From Bacteroidales bacterium (GTDB lineage: Bacteria > Bacteroidota > Bacteroidia > Bacteroidales > UBA932): a stretch of DNA of 64,000 nucleotides. A program made the translations under genes and the position numbers. The notes beneath the pieces are model-generated. The model had not been told where the DNA came from. It saw only the letters and a program-made list of their open reading frames with translations, and made no database searches. Location: the NCBI GenBank assembly GCA_016291185.1, contig JAEFAI010000005.1:39119-103118 (forward strand). Direction: 5' to 3'. Below are positions 27,448 through 36,189 of this stretch, piece after piece; position 1 is the first letter of the stretch, and each line of letters starts with the position of its first letter.

Positions 27448-28284
27448 ATGAAAAGATATCTGACATTTTTCCTGTTGGCGGCAGCCCTCTGCCTGACCGC
27501 CTGCGATGGCCTCTTCCCGAGCCTGGATCCGGATCCGGCGATCAATTACGGGGAGTCGATGCCTGCGGAGAAAGCTTACTCGATGGTCCAGTCAAAGCTC
27601 TCGCCCTTCTCCCGCCGAGGCATCACCCGGAGCAAGGAGCTTATCCCTGCCCAGACGACGTTATACTACCTGCCGTCGGGGGCGTCTCAGGCAGAGAGCA
27701 TCGTCCTGGTAAAGTCGCCGACCTGGGTATTTTCCGTCGGACCGGATGCCAATGCGAACGGCGTCGATGAGTGGCTGTACGTGTACGTGAATGCGCAAAA
27801 CGGCGAATGGGCCGGCCACGTCCTGAACGGGGAGCTAGTGGGCCTGACTTGGGAAACCGTCCGTGAAAAGGACGCGCAGCCGGACAGCTTCTCCCTTTTC
27901 CGTGCGGAAACGCTGTCGGATCCCGCGAGCTCCCGTTGGCTGGAGATCGCTGACGGATCGAAGGAGATCGAGAAAGATGGGCAACATGCCTGGGTCCGGC
28001 GCATCGACAGCGCCGCGGCGCTCGAGGATGCCTACAAGGGAACCGTCTCCACGGAACCGGATTGGAACACGCAGACCTTGCTGCTGGTGGCGGGTTATGA
28101 AACGACCCAGAACCTGCCGTACGACCTGACCTTCACGAAGCAGGAAGACGGAAGCTATCAGATTCAGGTCTATCGCCTGGAAAGCACCTACACTTCCGTA
28201 CTTTGGTGGACGCGCGCCATCCTCGTGGACAAACTGGCGCCCGACGCGGACATCAAGGTCAAGACGCTTTTCCTCGGCCAATAA
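27448..28284 (+). CDS. uncharacterised lipoprotein downstream of the serpin
   Basis: 278-residue lipoprotein with signal peptide ending ALCLTACDG. I recognise no family. The mature part is beta-rich (EWLYVYVNAQNGEWAGHVLN, GSYQIQVYRLESTYTSVLWW) with no catalytic motif. It lies 6 bases after the serpin and must be co-transcribed, suggesting a role alongside serpin in the envelope. Its last 26 bases overlap the 3' end of the convergent yfhO gene. Confidence 0.8.
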   Translation: MKRYLTFFLLAAALCLTACDGLFPSLDPDPAINYGESMPAEKAYSMVQSKLSPFSRRGITRSKELIPAQTTLYYLPSGASQAESIVLVKSPTWVFSVGPDANANGVDEWLYVYVNAQNGEWAGHVLNGELVGLTWETVREKDAQPDSFSLFRAETLSDPASSRWLEIADGSKEIEKDGQHAWVRRIDSAAALEDAYKGTVSTEPDWNTQTLLLVAGYETTQNLPYDLTFTKQEDGSYQIQVYRLESTYTSVLWWTRAILVDKLAPDADIKVKTLFLGQ

Positions 28285-30847
28285 GGGCTGCGCCCAGCAC
28301 GGCGCCCAGGGCGGCGAGAATCAGCAGGATGGAAGTGGCGCGCGAGACGGCCTCGCCGATCCGGTAGGACGGCGGGTCGAAGCGCATCACCAGCGTATGC
28401 TCGCCCGCCGGCACGTTCGCTGCGCGCAGCAGGCTTCCTTCCAGTTCGATGGGCAGTTCTTCGCCCGTATCTTCCACGGTCAGCTTCCAGCCCACCGGAT
28501 AATAGACTTCGCTAAAGACGAGGCGTGCCGCTTCCGGCGTGAAATACTGGTACCGCAGTTCGTTGGGGGCGTAGGAGGTCAGTTCGACGGAGGTCGGCTG
28601 TGCCCCTGCGGAGCCGTTCTCCCGGACAGGGTCGGGCGTCAGCGAAGCGAAGCCCGACAGCGGAGCAGGGGCAGCTGCCGCCTCCGTCGCAAACCAAGCG
28701 TTCCCCCGGGCATACGGATAGCGCAGCGGCGCCATCTCACCGTCGAGGATGATGTAGCGGCAGTTGAGGGACCCAAGGCCCGGCAGGTCGGGCAGCGCGG
28801 CCTCCGCTTCGGCGAGCGTCTTGGCATCGCCAATCGCCTTGTAAATCTGGTTGATCTCGCCCGTCAGGGTGCTCTCGATGAATTCCTGATAGCGCTGCAG
28901 CTTGGCCGGCGAATAGCCGCCGATGTTCTTGTGCCAGTAGGACGGGTGTGAATCGTTGAACACGTTCACCGTCAGGTCCAGCACGCGGAAAGAAGGGTCG
29001 GTGTCGGAGAGGATCAGCTCATCCACCGGCCGTTTGTCAAACTGGCTCTGGAAGGCGCGCGGTGAGACAAAATCGTCGGCGTTCAGGTAGCGCTTGCCCA
29101 CGACCCCGAGGTCGAAGAGCACCAGTGCGGAAACCAGCACACACGCGCCCAGCATGCGCCCGGAGGCCTTCTGCGAAGGCTTGCTGAACGCCCACCAGAG
29201 GATGCCGAAGGCGACGGCGATCAGCAGCAGCGAGCGCAGCGCGTCCATCACCAGCAGGTAGCGGCGGTCAGATGCAAGCGCATCCACCAGGACGTCCGGC
29301 TGGCCGGCATCGGAGGCGCCGCTGAAGGTCCCGGCGATGCCGGGGAACAGCACACAGAGCGCGCAGAAGCCGCCCGTGATGGCCGCGGCGATCCAGCCCT
29401 TCTGGCGGAAGCGTGCCGCCGTCTCCGGATCCCGGACCAGGCGGTCGAGCGCCAGGAAACCGAGCATCGGGAGCGTGAACTGGAGCACGGTCAGCGCCAT
29501 GGAGACCGTGCGGAACTTGTTGTAGAGCGGCGCGACGTTGTAGAAGAATTTCGTGAAAGCGAGGAAGTGGCTGCCCAGCGCGAGCAGCACGGCGAGGACG
29601 GTCCCTGCCACGAGCCACCATTTCTCCTTCCCCTTATACAGGAACAGGCCCAGCACGAAGAGGAACACGGTGATGGCGCCGAGGTACATCGGACCCGCCG
29701 TGAACGGCTGCGGGCCCCAGTAGAGCGGCAGGTTCTTGGCCGTCTCCCGGAGATTCGGCTGGCCGGCCCGCTTGAGCAGGTCGTAGGTCTCGGAGTGCTT
29801 GGGGTTGACCGCCCCGGCGGACGAGCCGCCGTTGAAATTGGGAATCAGCAGGTTGGGTAGTTCCTCCCAGCCGTAGGACCAGGCGGTGGCGTAGTCGAGG
29901 TCAAGACCCTTGGCGCCTTCGCCGCCCTCGGAGGCCGCCGTGCTGCCGCCGCGCATGGAGTACGGGGTGTATTCCATCGTAGGGAGGAGTTTGGTGGCGT
30001 TGGTGGCGATACCGGCGAGGCCGAGCACCAGCAGGAGCGCCGAGGCCGCGAAAAAGCGACCCCAGGGATGGGATTCCGGGTCCAGCCCGGAAGGACTATG
30101 ATGTTGTCCGGAACGGAACAGGGAAACGATCAGGGCGATGACGTAGATAAGAATCAGCAGGGCCAGGTAGTAGGTGATCTGCGGGTGGTTCGCCTTGACC
30201 TGGAAGCTCAGTGCCAGGCCGAAGAGCGCCGCTCCGAGGATAGTGCCCGGTAACCAGGACGCCGGACCGGCAGCTGCCTCCGCTCCGCTATCGCTTCGCG
30301 ACCCTGCCCGGGTGAACGGCTGCGCGGAGGCACTGCCGCACCCGACTAAGGCGCGCTTATAGGTATAGATCAGGGCGGCAAGGACCCAAGGGAGGAAGGC
30401 CAGGGCCTGCATCTTGGTGTTATGGCCGACCTGGATAATCTGCAGGTTGTACGAGCAGAAGGTCACGGCGATGGCCCCGCCGACCGCGAGCAGCGGATGG
30501 ATCCCAAGGGCGAGCATCAGCAGCCAGGCGCCCAGTAGCGAGATGAAGAGATAGGTCGCCGGGCGGCGGCCCGTCAGGAGGAAATCGTAGATCTGCTGCG
30601 TCCAGTCGCCGCGGGTGGGGGCGTGGATGGTGGCCGTCGGCATACCGCCGAACATCGACTCCGTCCAGGCCGTCGGGTCGTCGGGGTGGGCGGCGTTCCA
30701 CGCCATCATTTCGTGGGACATGCCTTGCCAGCCGGAGATGTCGCTCTGGTTGACGATCTTGCCGCTCAGGACCTGCGGCACATAGGCGTAGGAAAGCACA
30801 AGCAGGCCGACGATGATGCCGGCATACAGCAGGAGTTTCTTCTTCAT
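28259..30847 (-). CDS. YfhO-family multi-pass membrane protein
   Basis: 862-residue polytopic protein of the YfhO family, thought to act as GT-C-type glycosyltransferases or in lipid-linked sugar transfer at the envelope. Membrane helices run through the first two thirds (LLLYAGIIVGLLVLSYAYVP, LLGAWLLMLALGIHPLLAVG, FLPWVLAALIYTYKRAL). The family-typical N-terminal loop ESMFGGMPTATIH is present, and a C-terminal soluble domain includes YPVGWKLTVEDTGEELPIEL and ends with two helices. Three stretches look foreign: residues encoded by 30269-30337, by 30071-30096 (SGLDPES) and by about 28585-28689, each matching a palindromic element. It lies directly behind the GT4 gene with no spacer. Substrate unknown. 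Confidence 0.9.
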   Translation of the reverse strand: MKKKLLLYAGIIVGLLVLSYAYVPQVLSGKIVNQSDISGWQGMSHEMMAWNAAHPDDPTAWTESMFGGMPTATIHAPTRGDWTQQIYDFLLTGRRPATYLFISLLGAWLLMLALGIHPLLAVGGAIAVTFCSYNLQIIQVGHNTKMQALAFLPWVLAALIYTYKRALVGCGSASAQPFTRAGSRSDSGAEAAAGPASWLPGTILGAALFGLALSFQVKANHPQITYYLALLILIYVIALIVSLFRSGQHHSPSGLDPESHPWGRFFAASALLLVLGLAGIATNATKLLPTMEYTPYSMRGGSTAASEGGEGAKGLDLDYATAWSYGWEELPNLLIPNFNGGSSAGAVNPKHSETYDLLKRAGQPNLRETAKNLPLYWGPQPFTAGPMYLGAITVFLFVLGLFLYKGKEKWWLVAGTVLAVLLALGSHFLAFTKFFYNVAPLYNKFRTVSMALTVLQFTLPMLGFLALDRLVRDPETAARFRQKGWIAAAITGGFCALCVLFPGIAGTFSGASDAGQPDVLVDALASDRRYLLVMDALRSLLLIAVAFGILWWAFSKPSQKASGRMLGACVLVSALVLFDLGVVGKRYLNADDFVSPRAFQSQFDKRPVDELILSDTDPSFRVLDLTVNVFNDSHPSYWHKNIGGYSPAKLQRYQEFIESTLTGEINQIYKAIGDAKTLAEAEAALPDLPGLGSLNCRYIILDGEMAPLRYPYARGNAWFATEAAAAPAPLSGFASLTPDPVRENGSAGAQPTSVELTSYAPNELRYQYFTPEAARLVFSEVYYPVGWKLTVEDTGEELPIELEGSLLRAANVPAGEHTLVMRFDPPSYRIGEAVSRATSILLILAALGAVLGAALIGRGKAS
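28585..28689. repeat. in-frame palindromic element in yfhO, copy q
   Basis: Inverted arms CGACGGAGG...TGCCCCTGC (28585-28609) and GCAGGGGCA...CCTCCGTCG (28665-28689). On the minus strand its core (CTTCGCTTCGC, CGACCCTGTCCGGG, GAACGGCT) matches the plus strand of the element at 30269-30337. It encodes about 30 residues including SGFASLTPDPVRENGSAGAQ. Confidence 0.8.
30071..30096. repeat. short palindromic repeat inside yfhO, CCGGG stem
   Basis: GGATTCCGGG, a short loop and CCCGGAAGGAC; the minus strand differs from the intergenic CCGGG-stem copies at about three positions. In frame, encoding SGLDPES in a loop between membrane helices. Confidence 0.75.
30269..30337. repeat. in-frame palindromic element in yfhO, copy p, opposite orientation
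   Basis: Arms GGCAGCTGCCTCCGC (30269-30283) and GCGGAGGCACTGCC (30324-30337). The plus strand aligns with the minus strand of the element at 28585-28689. Compensatory stem changes are seen (GCCTCCGC/GCGGAGGC here, GCCCCTGC/GCAGGGGC there). It encodes GSASAQPFTRAGSRSDSGAE between two membrane helices. Confidence 0.85.
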
Positions 30848-32200
30848 TTACAGCACTTCAGCTAGCCGCTCCGTGAGGGCGCGGCGGGTGTATTTTTCTA
30901 TGTCGGCCGTCTGCGGATGCTCCGCATCCAGGAAGGCCAGCAATTCGTCTTTTTTGTCCCAGTCGAACATCTCGCCGGCGGCGGCGTCACGCAGCACGGA
31001 GGCCGCTGCGCCGTCTTCCTGGCCGATGCCCAACACGGGTCGTCGTGCTGCTAAGTATTCAAAAATCTTGCCGGGGAGCACCTTCGCGTACTCGGGCTCA
31101 CGGCGAAGGGGCAGAAGAAGAAAATCGGCCGCGCGCTGCTCGCGGACGGTCTCATCGTGAGGCAGGTAGCCCAGCTCGAAGAGGTTGTCGCCCAGGCCGC
31201 GGGCACGGATGGCGTCCGTGATGGCGGCGTCCACCTTGCCGGCGAGGCGGATCTGCAGGCGCGCGCGGAAGTCCGCCTCGGCCGCGCAGCGCTCCGCCAG
31301 GGCGTCCCAGAGGTTCAGCGGGTTGCCGTCCGCCGCGAACAATCCCGTATGGACCAGGCGAATCTCTTTCCTTCGCGCCTGAGGTCCGGGTTTTCCCGAG
31401 CCAGAAAAAATGGCTCGGGAAATACCCGGACGCTCCGGCTCCACAACGCCCCCGCGCGGAGATTCGCCGGTCGAGCCGGTGAAGGACGAGTCTCTAAAAT
31501 CATCTTCGTCGAAACCGTTGGTGATCAGAACGACGGGGGTCTTCGTGCGGGCCTGGAAATCGGCGGCGACGGGCGGACTGACGCTGATGATCTTGTCCGC
31601 ACCGTCCAACACGGCCTGCTCGAGCCGGCGGTGCCGGCGGTCGGCAGCGGCCGAAAGGCCGAGGTGCTTGTAGTAGAACATCTCCGTCCACGGATCGCGG
31701 AAATCCGCAATCCAGCGCAGCCCGAGCGCCTTCTTGAGCCGCAGGCCGATCAGGTGCACCGACTGCGGCGGGCCCGTGGTGACCACGGCATCGACGGGAT
31801 GCTCCCGCAAATATTTCTTCAGGAAACGGACCGACGGGCGCACCCAGCCGACCCGCGGGTCGGGAATGAAGCAGTTGCCCCGGATCCACAGCGAGAGGCG
31901 CTGCTTCCAGGTTTTCTGCTGCGCGTTGACAGGATTGACTTCCTTTCCCGCTTTGCCGCCGGTCAGGCGGCGGTAGAGCTCATAGGGCTCGGTGATGTGC
32001 GTTTTGATGACCTCTGCGCAGGCGGGAATGTCCTTGAGCAGGCTCTCGTCGCGCGCGAGTTGTTCGGGATTCGCCGGCGTATAGACAATCGGCTGCCAGC
32101 CGAACTCAGGCAGGTACTTACTGAACTTCACCCAACGCTGAACCCCCGAACCACCGGTCGGGGGCCAGTAATAGGTGATGATCAGCAGTCGCTTCAGCAT
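30848..32200 (-). CDS. GT4-like family glycosyltransferase
   Basis: 450-residue cytoplasmic GT-B glycosyltransferase, probably acting on cell-surface polysaccharide. The N-terminal Rossmann half has LLIITYYWPPTGGSGVQRWV and WIADFRDPWTEMFYYKHLGL, joined by VLITNGFDEDDF to a C-terminal half with EIRLVHTGLFAADGNPLNLW and VLPGKIFEYLAARRPVLGIG, where the family's donor-binding acid is expected. Between the halves is a roughly 40-residue stretch (SSFTGSTGES through SGSGKPGPQARRK) that coincides with two palindromic elements and looks inserted. The start overlaps the stop of the histidine phosphatase gene (TAATG) and the stop abuts the yfhO start, so these three form one minus-strand operon. Confidence 0.93.
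   Translation of the reverse strand: MLKRLLIITYYWPPTGGSGVQRWVKFSKYLPEFGWQPIVYTPANPEQLARDESLLKDIPACAEVIKTHITEPYELYRRLTGGKAGKEVNPVNAQQKTWKQRLSLWIRGNCFIPDPRVGWVRPSVRFLKKYLREHPVDAVVTTGPPQSVHLIGLRLKKALGLRWIADFRDPWTEMFYYKHLGLSAAADRRHRRLEQAVLDGADKIISVSPPVAADFQARTKTPVVLITNGFDEDDFRDSSFTGSTGESPRGGVVEPERPGISRAIFSGSGKPGPQARRKEIRLVHTGLFAADGNPLNLWDALAERCAAEADFRARLQIRLAGKVDAAITDAIRARGLGDNLFELGYLPHDETVREQRAADFLLLPLRREPEYAKVLPGKIFEYLAARRPVLGIGQEDGAAASVLRDAAAGEMFDWDKKDELLAFLDAEHPQTADIEKYTRRALTERLAEVL
31384..31431. repeat. in-frame hairpin element with T-rich loop in the GT4 gene
   Basis: On the minus strand: GTCCGGG, bulge TA, TTTCCCGAGCCA, loop TTTTTTC, TGGCTCGGGAAA, bulge A, CCCGGAC. Same architecture and loop as the element in dapF at 63079-63122, with different stem sequences. 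Confidence 0.8.
31460..31483. repeat. short palindromic repeat inside the GT4 gene
   Basis: AGATTCGCCGG, a 4-base loop and CCGGTGAA, in frame. On the coding strand it yields SSFTGSTGES, like the SFAGLTGES segment in the anti-sigma/barrel protein. Confidence 0.7.
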
Positions 32201-33474
32201 TAACGTTTGTAGCCCTCAAGGTTGGCCTTGACGGTCTCCCAGTCGTAGTAGGGTCCTACGACCGGCTCCAGTCCGCGGAGCTTGCGCTCCTGCTCCTGGT
32301 AGAGGAATTTCACGAGCACGTGGCCAGCCTTATTTTTGTAGAAAATCAGCTGCAAATTGCTTGCCATGCAGATATTCCAGAAGCCGAACCACTTCTCGCA
32401 GATCTCATCCACCTCCAGGCGGTCGCCCACACCCTCGATGCCGAGGTAGCTCGCGAGGGCCATCAGCGGATAGTCGTGGCCGAAACGCAGGTCGGCGGCG
32501 TAGTTGCCACTCGAGAGGGCCTCGTCGGCCTTCGCCACGATGTCCTCCACGCAGGACTTCGCCATCGGCACGCGCTTGTCGCCGACTTCGACGGAGTTGC
32601 AGTGGCCCAGGTAGAGGAACATGTTGTTCTGCGCCCAGCGGCGATAGATCGCATCGAAGGGCAGCACGCTGTAAAGATTCTCCTGGATATCAAAATCCTC
32701 CGCCACGACGGCCGTGTCATACACGTCCTGGGTGAACTGACGGGCGTTCTTGACGATCTTGCGGGCCGCCACCGGGTCGTTGAAGACGCGGGTGATCACG
32801 CCGAGCGTGTCGTCCGGCACGTCCTTGAGCCATTCGAAGCTCTTGCGCATGGCGCCCATCGTGAGGCGCTCCCAACCCTTCTCGTTGTCGAGATAGTCCA
32901 TGAACTTCTCGCCGGTGTCCAGGCGAATCTGCAGCTTGGGGTTCTGGCGGATCAGGGAGTTGGTGAAGGAATTCATGCTGATGATGCAGCGCTGCACGGT
33001 GCTGGAGAAGGCGCGAACGTTCTTCTCGCCCTTGAACACACCGGGATAGCGCTTGAACATCCGCTCGGCGATGGCGGCGTGCTCACGGGTACCGCGCTGC
33101 GACAGGCGGCCGTCCATGCCGTCCCAACCGGCCAGCACGTCGCGGGCGCCCTGGAGCAGCATCTCGCCGTCCGGGGTGAGCAGGCCCTCATGCTGGGCCG
33201 CCTCAAGGACGCCGATCACGCCGAGGTAGGCCTTGCCGCCCCAGTTGGAGCGGGATCCGTGGCGGCCGTAATGGCTGATGTAAACGGGCTTGTATCCTTT
33301 TGGTGCCGGGGTGTCCTGAATGGGGAAGAATTCGTAAGAATTCAGGTTGTTGCCGGCGCGGGAGTTTTCTTCCATCAGGGCGCGGACGGCGATTTCCGAC
33401 CGCTTGGGCTGTGCGAAGGCGACCGCGACGCTGAGCGTCAAAAGGGCCGCCAGGGCCATCATAGATTTTCTCAT
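32200..33474 (-). CDS. histidine-type (acid) phosphatase, MINPP/phytase-like, secreted
   Basis: Branch-2 histidine phosphatase, exported; inositol phosphates or sugar phosphates are plausible substrates. ATG at 33474 (MRKSMMALAALLTLSVAVAF) gives a signal peptide and fits the -7 box upstream; an in-frame ATG at 33501 lies inside that box and is rejected. The 424-residue protein has the phosphate-binding motif YISHYGRHGSRS near the N-terminus and RFGHDYPLMALA, carrying the second catalytic His-Asp, toward the C-terminus. It is first in the operon with GT4 and yfhO. Phytase activity is not demonstrated by sequence. Confidence 0.9.
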   Translation of the reverse strand: MRKSMMALAALLTLSVAVAFAQPKRSEIAVRALMEENSRAGNNLNSYEFFPIQDTPAPKGYKPVYISHYGRHGSRSNWGGKAYLGVIGVLEAAQHEGLLTPDGEMLLQGARDVLAGWDGMDGRLSQRGTREHAAIAERMFKRYPGVFKGEKNVRAFSSTVQRCIISMNSFTNSLIRQNPKLQIRLDTGEKFMDYLDNEKGWERLTMGAMRKSFEWLKDVPDDTLGVITRVFNDPVAARKIVKNARQFTQDVYDTAVVAEDFDIQENLYSVLPFDAIYRRWAQNNMFLYLGHCNSVEVGDKRVPMAKSCVEDIVAKADEALSSGNYAADLRFGHDYPLMALASYLGIEGVGDRLEVDEICEKWFGFWNICMASNLQLIFYKNKAGHVLVKFLYQEQERKLRGLEPVVGPYYDWETVKANLEGYKR

Positions 33475-33498
33475 GCTTAGTGTCATTTTCGTTTGAGG

Positions 33499-33506
33499 CA
33501 AAGATA
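33499..33506 (-). promoter_or_regulatory. -7 box for the histidine phosphatase operon
   Basis: The minus strand reads TATCTTTG, 24 bases from the ATG at 33474. Back-to-back with the mutS promoter. Confidence 0.6.
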
Positions 33507-33572
33507 GGGATTATATCGTCTCGCCCGCCGGCGCGCGCAAGGAGTTACTTTCGTTTTTCCGGCAAAAATTTG

Positions 33573-33580
33573 TACATTTG
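33573..33580 (+). promoter_or_regulatory. -7 box for mutS
   Basis: TACATTTG, 17 bases before the mutS ATG; a TTTC at 33549-33552 lies 20 bases upstream as a weak -33 element. Confidence 0.65.
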
Positions 33581-33597
33581 TTTCTCCTTTAAAAATC

Positions 33598-36189
33598 ATG
33601 TCAAAAAAAGGTGAAGATACTCCGATGCTGAAGCAATATTTCAGCATCAAGGCGCAACACCCCGAAGCTCTCTTGCTCTATCGCGTCGGCGACTTCTACG
33701 AGACCTACTCCGACGATGCCGTCCTGGCCAGCAAGGTGCTCGGTCTGGTGCTCACGCGCCGCTCCAACGGCGAGAAGGGCGACACCCCGATGGCCGGTTT
33801 CCCGCACCACGCCATCGAAGGCTATCTGCAGAAACTCGTGCGCAACGGATATAAGGTAGCCATCTGCGACCAGTTGGAGGACCCCTCACTCGTCAAAAAC
33901 AAACTCGTCAAGCGCGGCATCACGGAGATCCTCACCCCGGGCATCGCCTTCGGAGAAGGCATGCTGGACCAGAAAGAACACAACTACCTCGCAGGCCTGA
34001 CCTTCGAGGGACAGACTTGCGGCGCCGCTTTCCTGGACGTGTCCACGGGCACCTTCCAGGTGGCCCAGGGCTCGCTCGACTACATCGGCACCCTGCTCGC
34101 TTCGCTCCAGCCGCGCGAGCTGGTGGTCCAGCGCGAGCTGCTGCGCGCTGTCAAGGAACGCTACGGCGACTACTACGTCACCGGCCTCGATGAATGGGCT
34201 TTCGTACAGGACGCCGCCGTGGAGCGGCTCTGCAAGCAGCTCAAGGTGCAGAGCCTGAAAGGCTTTGCCATCGACGGCTTCCCGCTCGCCATCTGCTCGG
34301 CCGGCGCTCTGCTGGTCTATCTTGAACAGACGCAGCACGCGGGCCTGGGAAACATCTGCTCGATCGGACGCATCGACGAGGAGAAGTTCGTCTGGATGGA
34401 CAAGTTCACCTTCCGCAACCTGGAGATCTTCCAGAGCAATGCCGGACGCGAGGGCGTGAGCCTCGTGGACGTGATCGACCGTTGCTGCACCCCGATGGGC
34501 GCACGCCTGTTGCGCCAGTGGCTCGCCATGCCGGTCATGGACCTGGGCGAGCTGAACGCACGCTACGACGTGGTGCAGCTGCTGCACGACAACGAGGAGC
34601 TGCTCGCCGAGCTCCAGGGCGACCTGGGCGAAGTGGGCGACCTGGAGCGCATCATTTCCCGGGCCGCTACGGGCAAGATCCTCCCGCGCGAAGTGCGCCA
34701 GCTCGGCCGCTCGCTGAGCCGCATGACGCCCATCCGGGAGCGCTGCACCGACACGGGCTGCGCGGCCCTCGACAAACTTATCAAGGGACTGCACGACACG
34801 GATAAGCTCCTGGGTCGCATCAGCTCGACCCTCGCGGAGGAAGCTTCCCAGCTGGGCAAGGGCGACGTGATCGCCGCCGGCGTGGACAAGCAGCTGGACG
34901 AGCTGCGCGACATCTCGCGCGGCGGCAAGGACTACCTCCTTCAGATGCAGGCGCGCGAGAGCGAGCGGACGGGTATCAATTCGCTAAAAATCAGCTACAA
35001 TAACGTCTTTGGCTACTACATCGAGGTGCGCAACACCTTCCGCGACAAGGTCCCGCCGGAGTGGATCCGCAAGCAGACCCTGGTCAACGCCGAGCGTTAC
35101 ATCACCCCCGAGCTGAAGGAATACGAAGAGAGAATCCTGGGCGCGGAAGCGGCCATCTACGAGATCGAGAGCCGCCTGTACGGGGAGCTCGTCGCCGAGG
35201 TCCAGAAGGCCATCCGCCACATCCAGGAGAACTGCCGCATCCTCTCCCGGCTCGACGTCCTGCAGGGCTTCGCGCAGCAGGCCATCGACCGGAACTACTG
35301 CCGGCCGGAGATGGACAAGGGCAATGTGCTGGACATCACGGCCGGGCGGCATCCCGTCATCGAGACGCTGATGCCCGTGGGCGAAGAATACGTCCCCAAC
35401 GACATCCGGCTGGACAGCAAGGGCGAGCAGATTATCATCCTGACCGGCCCCAACATGGCCGGTAAATCGGCGCTCCTGCGCCAGACTGCGCTCATCGTGC
35501 TGATGGCCCAGATCGGCTCCTTCGTGCCCGCCACGGCGGCGCACATCGGCTATTTCGACAAGATCTTCACGCGCGTCGGCGCGACGGACAACATCTCCCG
35601 CGGCGAGTCCACCTTCATGGTGGAAATGCTCGAGACCGCGATGATTATGCACAATCTCAGCGCCCGTTCGCTGGTGCTGTTGGACGAGATCGGGCGCGGC
35701 ACCTCCACCTACGACGGCATGTCCATCGCCCGCGCCCTTGTGGAATATATCCACCAGAATGGCAAGGGCGCCAAGACCCTCTTCGCCACGCACTACCACG
35801 AGCTGAACGACCTGGAGGATCAGTACCCCAGGGTCAAGAACTACCACATCGCCGTGAAGGAAGAGGGCAAGAATGTCATCTTCCTGCGCAAACTCCAGCC
35901 CGGCGGCGTGGCGCACAGCTTCGGTATCCACGTGGCGCGCCTGGCGGGTATGCCGCGCGAGGTCATCGAGTCCGCCGAGCGGACGCTGCGCGACCTGGAG
36001 CGGCGCGAGAAGCACGCCAGCGCCATGGCGATGGAGGACGACGGCTCCGTCCAGCTGTCTTTCTTCCAGCTCGACGACCCCACCCTCTCGGCCATCAAGG
36101 ACAAACTTGCCGCCGCCGACCTTAACAATTTAACGCCCCTGCAGGCGTTCGACCTGCTCAGGGCGTTAAAAGGGGAGTTGGGAATCTAA
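33598..36189 (+). CDS. mutS: DNA mismatch repair protein MutS
   Basis: Recognises base mismatches and small loops and starts methyl-independent mismatch repair. 863 residues, normal length. Domain I has the mismatch-binding RVGDFYETYSDDA (Phe-x-Glu wedge). The lever and clamp region is in the middle, and the ABC ATPase has Walker A GPNMAGKSAL (Gly617-Ser624), signature region STFMVEMLETA, Walker B LVLLDEIGRGTSTYDG and H-loop FATHYHELNDL. Its last 4 bases overlap the 3' end of the convergent rsmA gene. Confidence 0.98.
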   Translation: MSKKGEDTPMLKQYFSIKAQHPEALLLYRVGDFYETYSDDAVLASKVLGLVLTRRSNGEKGDTPMAGFPHHAIEGYLQKLVRNGYKVAICDQLEDPSLVKNKLVKRGITEILTPGIAFGEGMLDQKEHNYLAGLTFEGQTCGAAFLDVSTGTFQVAQGSLDYIGTLLASLQPRELVVQRELLRAVKERYGDYYVTGLDEWAFVQDAAVERLCKQLKVQSLKGFAIDGFPLAICSAGALLVYLEQTQHAGLGNICSIGRIDEEKFVWMDKFTFRNLEIFQSNAGREGVSLVDVIDRCCTPMGARLLRQWLAMPVMDLGELNARYDVVQLLHDNEELLAELQGDLGEVGDLERIISRAATGKILPREVRQLGRSLSRMTPIRERCTDTGCAALDKLIKGLHDTDKLLGRISSTLAEEASQLGKGDVIAAGVDKQLDELRDISRGGKDYLLQMQARESERTGINSLKISYNNVFGYYIEVRNTFRDKVPPEWIRKQTLVNAERYITPELKEYEERILGAEAAIYEIESRLYGELVAEVQKAIRHIQENCRILSRLDVLQGFAQQAIDRNYCRPEMDKGNVLDITAGRHPVIETLMPVGEEYVPNDIRLDSKGEQIIILTGPNMAGKSALLRQTALIVLMAQIGSFVPATAAHIGYFDKIFTRVGATDNISRGESTFMVEMLETAMIMHNLSARSLVLLDEIGRGTSTYDGMSIARALVEYIHQNGKGAKTLFATHYHELNDLEDQYPRVKNYHIAVKEEGKNVIFLRKLQPGGVAHSFGIHVARLAGMPREVIESAERTLRDLERREKHASAMAMEDDGSVQLSFFQLDDPTLSAIKDKLAAADLNNLTPLQAFDLLRALKGELGI

